Positions 59,908 to 64,000 of a DNA stretch of 64,000 bases are shown here, one piece after another. Under the pieces are notes generated by a model, which worked only from the letters and a program-made list of their open reading frames with translations, was not told where the DNA came from and made no database searches. The stretch comes from Vicinamibacterales bacterium (GTDB lineage: Bacteria; Acidobacteriota; Vicinamibacteria; Vicinamibacterales; SCN-69-37): assembly GCA_030827135.1 (NCBI GenBank), contig JAURFE010000001.1, positions 90,569 to 154,568 on the forward strand, written 5' to 3'. Each line of letters begins with the position of its first letter. The stretch's first letter is position 1. The position numbers and the translations under genes were made by a program.

Positions 59908-61278
59908 CTAACGCCCTCCCCCCTGCGCGATCTGTTCGAGCCGGGCGACCGCGGCAATCGCCTCGGGGCCGCTGACAGGACGCCCCGGCTGAAACCGCGT
60001 CTCGTCCACCAGACTCATGGTGCCGCTCGCGACCGCCGCGGCAATCGCCTCGAAGGCAAGGTGCGTCGATGGCACGTCACTCACCAACAGGCGCGCGGTC
60101 CGCCAGCGACCGACCTCTCCCTGCCGGTGTGCCCCGAGCATCTGAATGGCCTGCCACACGATCTGTGCGAGCTCGGCTCGCCGCACGATCGCGCCCGGCT
60201 GAAAGTTGTGGTTCGGCAGCGGCTCCATCACACCGGCTCTGGTGACCGGGAGAATCCACGATGCGGCCCAGTGGCCTCGAACGTCGGTCAGTACCACGGG
60301 CACGCGCCGAGGCACACGCTCGAGCGGACCCTGCAACCGCGACCCCAGCAGGGCGGCAAGCTGCCCGCGGGTGATCGTCTGCGCCTCCGGAATCGCGCGG
60401 AACTCCGCAGGCAACGCGTTGAATGCGGCGCGACTGCTGATGTCGGCGGCGCGACGCTGCCACTCGGGGCGCGGATCAATACCGGCAGCGCGCGCGAATG
60501 CGGCGGCCGCCTCCCGCAGCCGGCCATGCGCCTCCAGCACATCGCCAAGCACGGCATGGGCCTCGGCGTCACCGGGATCCAGCGTGACGGCTCGGCGCGC
60601 ATGTGTTTCTGCGGCATCAAACGCGCCACGCGCGGCTTCGACACGCGCGAGCTCACGCAACACCACACCACTGTCAGGCGACATCTCACGCGCGCGATCC
60701 AGCGCCGCCTGTGCGTCATCGAGACGCCCCCCCTCGCGCGCGGTCGCGGCCTGCGCCAGTTCGGCCTGAACGGCGCGCAGGCGCAACACGTCCAGGCGGC
60801 TGTGTAAGGCCTCCCGTTCCACATCCCCGGCGGCGACCTGCAGCCACAATTCCAGCATGCGGATGGCTGCGCGGTCATCGCCCGCCGACAACGCGGTTTC
60901 GACCCGACCGGACAACGCAGGCACGTAGCCGCCATCACGCGACAATGCGGTATCAAACCACTTCGCCGCGTCGTCCCAGCGCTTGTCGTAGAACGCCACG
61001 TACCCGAGCCCGGCCTCGGACGGGTAGAACCCGGGCGCGGCTGCCAGCGCCGCCGTGAACTCGCGCGTGGCGCCCCGCAGGTCCCCGGCCTGGAAGCGCG
61101 CCCACCCGGCGTCATGACGGAGTCGTGCTCCGGTCGCGCCTGCCAGCGGCCCCGGCACCTCCAGCACGGGAACGTCGACATACCGCGGCGCCGACGGCCC
61201 CGCTGGAGCCGGCGTCGTCGCACACGCCGCCACGCCGCTGGCCGCGAGGATCACGCCCAGCCACACACGCGCGATCAT
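59908..61278 (-). CDS. Lipoprotein with TPR repeats and C-terminal SLH-like domains
   Basis: A 456-residue predicted lipoprotein: signal peptide MIARVWLGVILAASGVAAC with Cys19, then TPR units (residues about 50-290, for example AHAVLGDVLEAHGRLREAAA). Two or three degenerate S-layer-homology segments follow (VLTDVRGHWAASWILPVTRA, NFQPGAIVRRAELAQIVWQA, RFQPGRPVSGPEAIAAVARL). SLH domains usually bind cell-wall polymers, so this could link the outer membrane to the wall. The start at 61278 overlaps the hflX stop (ATGA); an upstream in-frame start would only add residues inside hflX. Confidence 0.82.
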   Translation of the reverse strand: MIARVWLGVILAASGVAACATTPAPAGPSAPRYVDVPVLEVPGPLAGATGARLRHDAGWARFQAGDLRGATREFTAALAAAPGFYPSEAGLGYVAFYDKRWDDAAKWFDTALSRDGGYVPALSGRVETALSAGDDRAAIRMLELWLQVAAGDVEREALHSRLDVLRLRAVQAELAQAATAREGGRLDDAQAALDRAREMSPDSGVVLRELARVEAARGAFDAAETHARRAVTLDPGDAEAHAVLGDVLEAHGRLREAAAAFARAAGIDPRPEWQRRAADISSRAAFNALPAEFRAIPEAQTITRGQLAALLGSRLQGPLERVPRRVPVVLTDVRGHWAASWILPVTRAGVMEPLPNHNFQPGAIVRRAELAQIVWQAIQMLGAHRQGEVGRWRTARLLVSDVPSTHLAFEAIAAAVASGTMSLVDETRFQPGRPVSGPEAIAAVARLEQIAQGGGR

Positions 61279-62564
61279 GCCGTCGGCCTCATGCGACCGG
61301 TCTTCTCCAACCACCGCCGCGGCACGTCCGCATGGACCGTCACGTGATCCCCGACCGACACCTGGCTGGTGACCTGCCCATGTCGATGGACGTCGGCAAG
61401 GAACCGGCGGTCGCGCGCATCGCCGTAGTCGAGTTCAAACACCGCGGCTTCCGTGTCCATGGCCAGCCGGGACGTGACCAGATCGAGCAGCTCGCGAATC
61501 CCCTGTTGTTCAGTCGCCGACACGCACACGGCATTGGTCGAGGACGCCGCCAGCCGATCGCGATCGCGCGGATCGAGACGATCACACTTGTTGTAGACCT
61601 CAAGCATCGGGACCGCGCCGGCGCCAATCTCGGTCAACACCTCGCGCACGGCCTTGTCGCGCCGATCGCAATCCTCCGCCGACGCGTCCACAACGTGCAG
61701 CAGCAGATCGGCGTCGATGACTTCTTCAAGCGTGGCGCGGAACGCCGCGACCAGCGAATGCGGCAGGCGGTCGATGAAGCCGACGGTGTCGGCCATCATG
61801 ATGTGTCTCGTATCCGGCAACCGTACACGACGCACCAGCGGATCGAGTGTCACAAACAGCGCATCGGACGCCACGGCATTGTCGCCGGTCAGCACATTAA
61901 ACAGCGTCGTCTTTCCCGCGTTGGTGTACCCCACGAGCGCCACCGTCGGCACATCGCCCCGACGCCGGCGCGCCCGCAGGTAGCCGCGGCGGCCGCTGAC
62001 CTCGGCGATCTCCCGCTTGAGCGCGGCGATCCGGTGGCGGATGCGGCGCCGATCCGTTTCCAGTTTCGTTTCACCGGGACCACGGGTGCCAATGCCACCG
62101 CCAAGGCGCGACAATGCCTCGCTCGAGCCGACGAGCCGAGGCAGCAGGTACTGCAGTTGCGCGAGCTCCACCTGCAACTTGCCTTCCCGCGTGCGCGCGC
62201 GGAGGGCAAAGATGTCCAGAATCAACTCGGTGCGGTCAATGACGCGGCGGCCAAAGACGCGCTCGAGGTTGCGCGCCTGTGCCGGCGACAGGTGATGGTC
62301 GATGATGACCACGTCGGCCTCGGCCGTGCGGCATGCGAGGGCAATCTCCTCCGCTTTGCCTTTGCCGAAGACCGTGGCCGCATCAGGCGTCGGGCGCTCC
62401 TGCATCGCCCGAAGCACGACCTCCGCGCCGGCGGCCTGCGCCAGCCCCGCGAGCTCATCAAGGGACGCCTCGGGATCCACCGCGCGCGTCGCGCGGGTGG
62501 TCAGCGTAAGCAGCGCCGCGCGCTCGACGGTGGACTTTCTCGTCGTGCCACGGCCAACAGTCAT
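61275..62564 (-). CDS. hflX: GTPase HflX
   Basis: Ribosome-binding GTPase that splits stalled ribosomes under stress. The 429 residues show the N-terminal HflX domain (VFGKGKAEEIALAC, VVIIDHHLSPAQARNLE, GGGIGTRGPGETKLETDRR). The G domain has VGYTNAGKTTLFN, ADTVGFIDRLPHSL and NKCDRLD. Coupled to tsaC upstream and to the TPR/SLH gene downstream by ATGA overlaps. Confidence 0.95.
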   Translation of the reverse strand: MTVGRGTTRKSTVERAALLTLTTRATRAVDPEASLDELAGLAQAAGAEVVLRAMQERPTPDAATVFGKGKAEEIALACRTAEADVVIIDHHLSPAQARNLERVFGRRVIDRTELILDIFALRARTREGKLQVELAQLQYLLPRLVGSSEALSRLGGGIGTRGPGETKLETDRRRIRHRIAALKREIAEVSGRRGYLRARRRRGDVPTVALVGYTNAGKTTLFNVLTGDNAVASDALFVTLDPLVRRVRLPDTRHIMMADTVGFIDRLPHSLVAAFRATLEEVIDADLLLHVVDASAEDCDRRDKAVREVLTEIGAGAVPMLEVYNKCDRLDPRDRDRLAASSTNAVCVSATEQQGIRELLDLVTSRLAMDTEAAVFELDYGDARDRRFLADVHRHGQVTSQVSVGDHVTVHADVPRRWLEKTGRMRPTA

Positions 62565-63202
62565 GGGTAGAGCGATTCTACCACGCGGCTCCAGGCAATC
62601 GCGCCGTCACGAAGGCAGATCGGCTGCGTGCCGCGCACATCCACGAGCGTCGACGGTGCGCCGCCCGACGTCGCACCACCATCGATGACAAACACACGGG
62701 GGTCGTCGGCCAACGCGCCGAGGTCCTCCACCCGAGGGGCGGCGGGTTCGCCCGAGCGGTTCGCACTTGTCGCCGCAATGACGCCCCCGAACGCGTCCGC
62801 GAGCGCGCGCGCCACGGGATGGTCCGGCACCCGAATCGCCACCGTGCGATGCCCGCCGTGCACTTCCACCGGCATCCACCCCGGCGCATCGCGGACGATC
62901 GACAACGGCCCGGGCCAGAATGCGCGCGCCAGTCGCGCTTCCCGAGCGGACAACGCGCCCGTCGCCGCAGTCACCTGGGCCAGCGACCCGGCCACGAGGG
63001 GCAACGCCGCCCGCGCCGAACGCCCCTTGAGATCAAACACCCTGCGCACCGCCACGGCATCTCTCACGTTGACGGCCAGCCCGTAGAACGTGTCCGTCGG
63101 AAACGCGACGATGCCTCCCGCAGCCAGCCACGCCACCGCCGGTCGCAGGTCCTCGGTCCGACACGTCTGCGGATCCACCGTCAGACGACGCCCACCCGTC
63201 AT
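62561..63202 (-). CDS. tsaC: L-threonylcarbamoyladenylate synthase (TsaC/Sua5)
   Basis: Makes threonylcarbamoyl-AMP for the t6A37 modification of tRNAs that read ANN codons. The 213 residues have LAAGGIVAFPTDTFYGLAVN, KGRSARAALPLVAG, RAFWPGPLSIV, IRVPDHPVA and ATSANRSGEPA. It is the short form without the Sua5 C-terminal domain. The frame is open upstream inside the MFS gene; the ATG at 63202, overlapping that gene's stop, gives the normal start. Confidence 0.95.
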   Translation of the reverse strand: MTGGRRLTVDPQTCRTEDLRPAVAWLAAGGIVAFPTDTFYGLAVNVRDAVAVRRVFDLKGRSARAALPLVAGSLAQVTAATGALSAREARLARAFWPGPLSIVRDAPGWMPVEVHGGHRTVAIRVPDHPVARALADAFGGVIAATSANRSGEPAAPRVEDLGALADDPRVFVIDGGATSGGAPSTLVDVRGTQPICLRDGAIAWSRVVESLYP

Positions 63203-64000
63203 CGCATCCTCCGGATCCCCCAGGCCACCAGGGCCATCCCCATCGCATCCACCACAAACACTCCACGCATCGTCACCGCGCCGAGCACTCCGGCCACGAC
63301 GGGACTGACGGCCAACCCGGTCAGCGAGGCGGTGGTCAGATAGCCAAACGCCACACCGCGGGAGGCCGACGGCACCCGCTGGCCCGCAATCGTGTACATC
63401 GTGGTGAAGCCCACACCCAGCCCCGCACCAAACACAGCCGCCGCGCCGACCAGCCATGGCGTCGCGGGCCCGAGGCCGAACACCAGCGCCGCCACACCAG
63501 CCGCCGTGGCGCCCGCGGCCACCAATTGGGGCGCCGCGACAAAACGCAGCAACCAGTGACACAACTGATTGCCCACCGCGCCCGCGCCTGCGGCGACAGT
63601 GAAGATGAGTCCCGTCAGCACCGGCACCTGGGTCACCGAGACGCCGATTTCCCGCAAGTACAGCGGCAGCACGGGGCCAAAACTGCGGTCGACCATCTGC
63701 AGCGCAAAAATAGTCACGAGGAACATGCCGAAGTACGGGACGGTCAACAACTCGCGCAGCGTCACACGCACCGGGGGCGGCTCATCCTGATTCGGCGCCC
63801 GCCTCGGCCCCTCGCGATACCCGACCAGCACCAGCAGAAACGCACCGAGGAACATCACGGCGGCCCCAAGGAACGCCATCCGCAGGCCCACGGCATGGGC
63901 CAGCGCGCCCCCGATCACCGGACCGAGCGCCGGCCCGAGCCTCTGCGCCGTCTGCACCCACCCGATCGCACTGGCCATCTGCGCCTCCGGCGCGGATTCC
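63199..64000 (-). CDS. Major facilitator superfamily transporter, partial at window edge
   Basis: The last 267 residues of a 12-helix transporter; the frame runs off the right edge, so the N-terminal ~120 residues are missing. Visible are the conserved GPALGPVIGGAL segment, the central cytoplasmic loop (REGPRRAPNQDEPPP) and about seven helices. The pattern suggests a drug:proton antiporter, but the substrate is unknown. Its stop overlaps the tsaC start. Confidence 0.88.
   Translation of the reverse strand, partial: ESAPEAQMASAIGWVQTAQRLGPALGPVIGGALAHAVGLRMAFLGAAVMFLGAFLLVLVGYREGPRRAPNQDEPPPVRVTLRELLTVPYFGMFLVTIFALQMVDRSFGPVLPLYLREIGVSVTQVPVLTGLIFTVAAGAGAVGNQLCHWLLRFVAAPQLVAAGATAAGVAALVFGLGPATPWLVGAAAVFGAGLGVGFTTMYTIAGQRVPSASRGVAFGYLTTASLTGLAVSPVVAGVLGAVTMRGVFVVDAMGMALVAWGIRRMR

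Overview
This 64 kb window is GC-rich bacterial chromosome with almost no spare space. It most likely comes from an Acidobacteriota member near the Vicinamibacteria. The evidence is three VWFA-related proteins of the acidobacterial type, a 1301-residue Oar-like TonB-dependent receptor with an N-terminal carboxypeptidase-regulatory domain, an envelope of Gram-negative type (BamD, MsbA-like exporter, TonB receptor) and many short-leader or leaderless start sites. I see no phage, insertion sequence, CRISPR array or replication origin. The taxonomic call is inference from protein types.

Left end (1-3.8 kb, minus strand): an aromatic amino acid operon runs aroDE fusion - trpE - trpG, with trpG cut by the window edge. 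A 38-codon leader peptide with three adjacent Trp codons, an antiterminator pairing and an intrinsic terminator lie between its promoter and aroDE. This is a textbook trp attenuator that had no annotated gene. Divergent to it (3.8-7.8 kb) are a secreted S55-type protease-like protein and a secreted propeller-like protein. Then come an anti-sigma/ECF sigma pair behind a sigma-E-like promoter, a TPR protein, two Dpp-type permeases and a sigma-54 activator.

15.2-25.8 kb (mostly plus strand): a housekeeping run of aroC, def, fmt, rsmB, PASTA protein, rpe, hotdog thioesterase, sugar epimerase and bamD. Convergent pgsA follows, then a sugar nucleotidyltransferase and a phosphomannomutase (NDP-hexose supply), and tRNA-Gly(CCC).

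26-38.6 kb: two tandem VWFA-related proteins with two small membrane proteins, an FKBP lipoprotein, an ABC-F ATPase, a third VWFA-related protein and the TonB-dependent receptor. 38.8-41.9 kb: tRNA-Pro(GGG), a MerR regulator, Der, an HU-type protein behind a palindromic operator, and a membrane metalloprotease.

42-52.1 kb (minus strand): one apparent 10-kb transcription unit ugd - galE - msbA-like - yicC - gmk - rpoZ - coaBC - udg - priA, with overlapping or closely spaced genes. Divergent from it (52.4-58.9 kb) is a polysaccharide cluster of four glycosyltransferases, a polyprenyl-phosphate sugar transferase and UDP-glucuronate decarboxylase. Together with ugd this gives the route UDP-Glc to UDP-GlcA to UDP-Xyl. 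58.9-64 kb (minus strand): MFS transporter (partial), tsaC, hflX, a TPR/SLH lipoprotein, a second CDP-alcohol phosphotransferase and a probably frameshifted small gene.

A recurring oddity is short degenerate tandem repeats, mostly of period 7-8 and each site with its own consensus. They lie between genes and inside coding linkers, including just after the signal peptides of two VWFA proteins.
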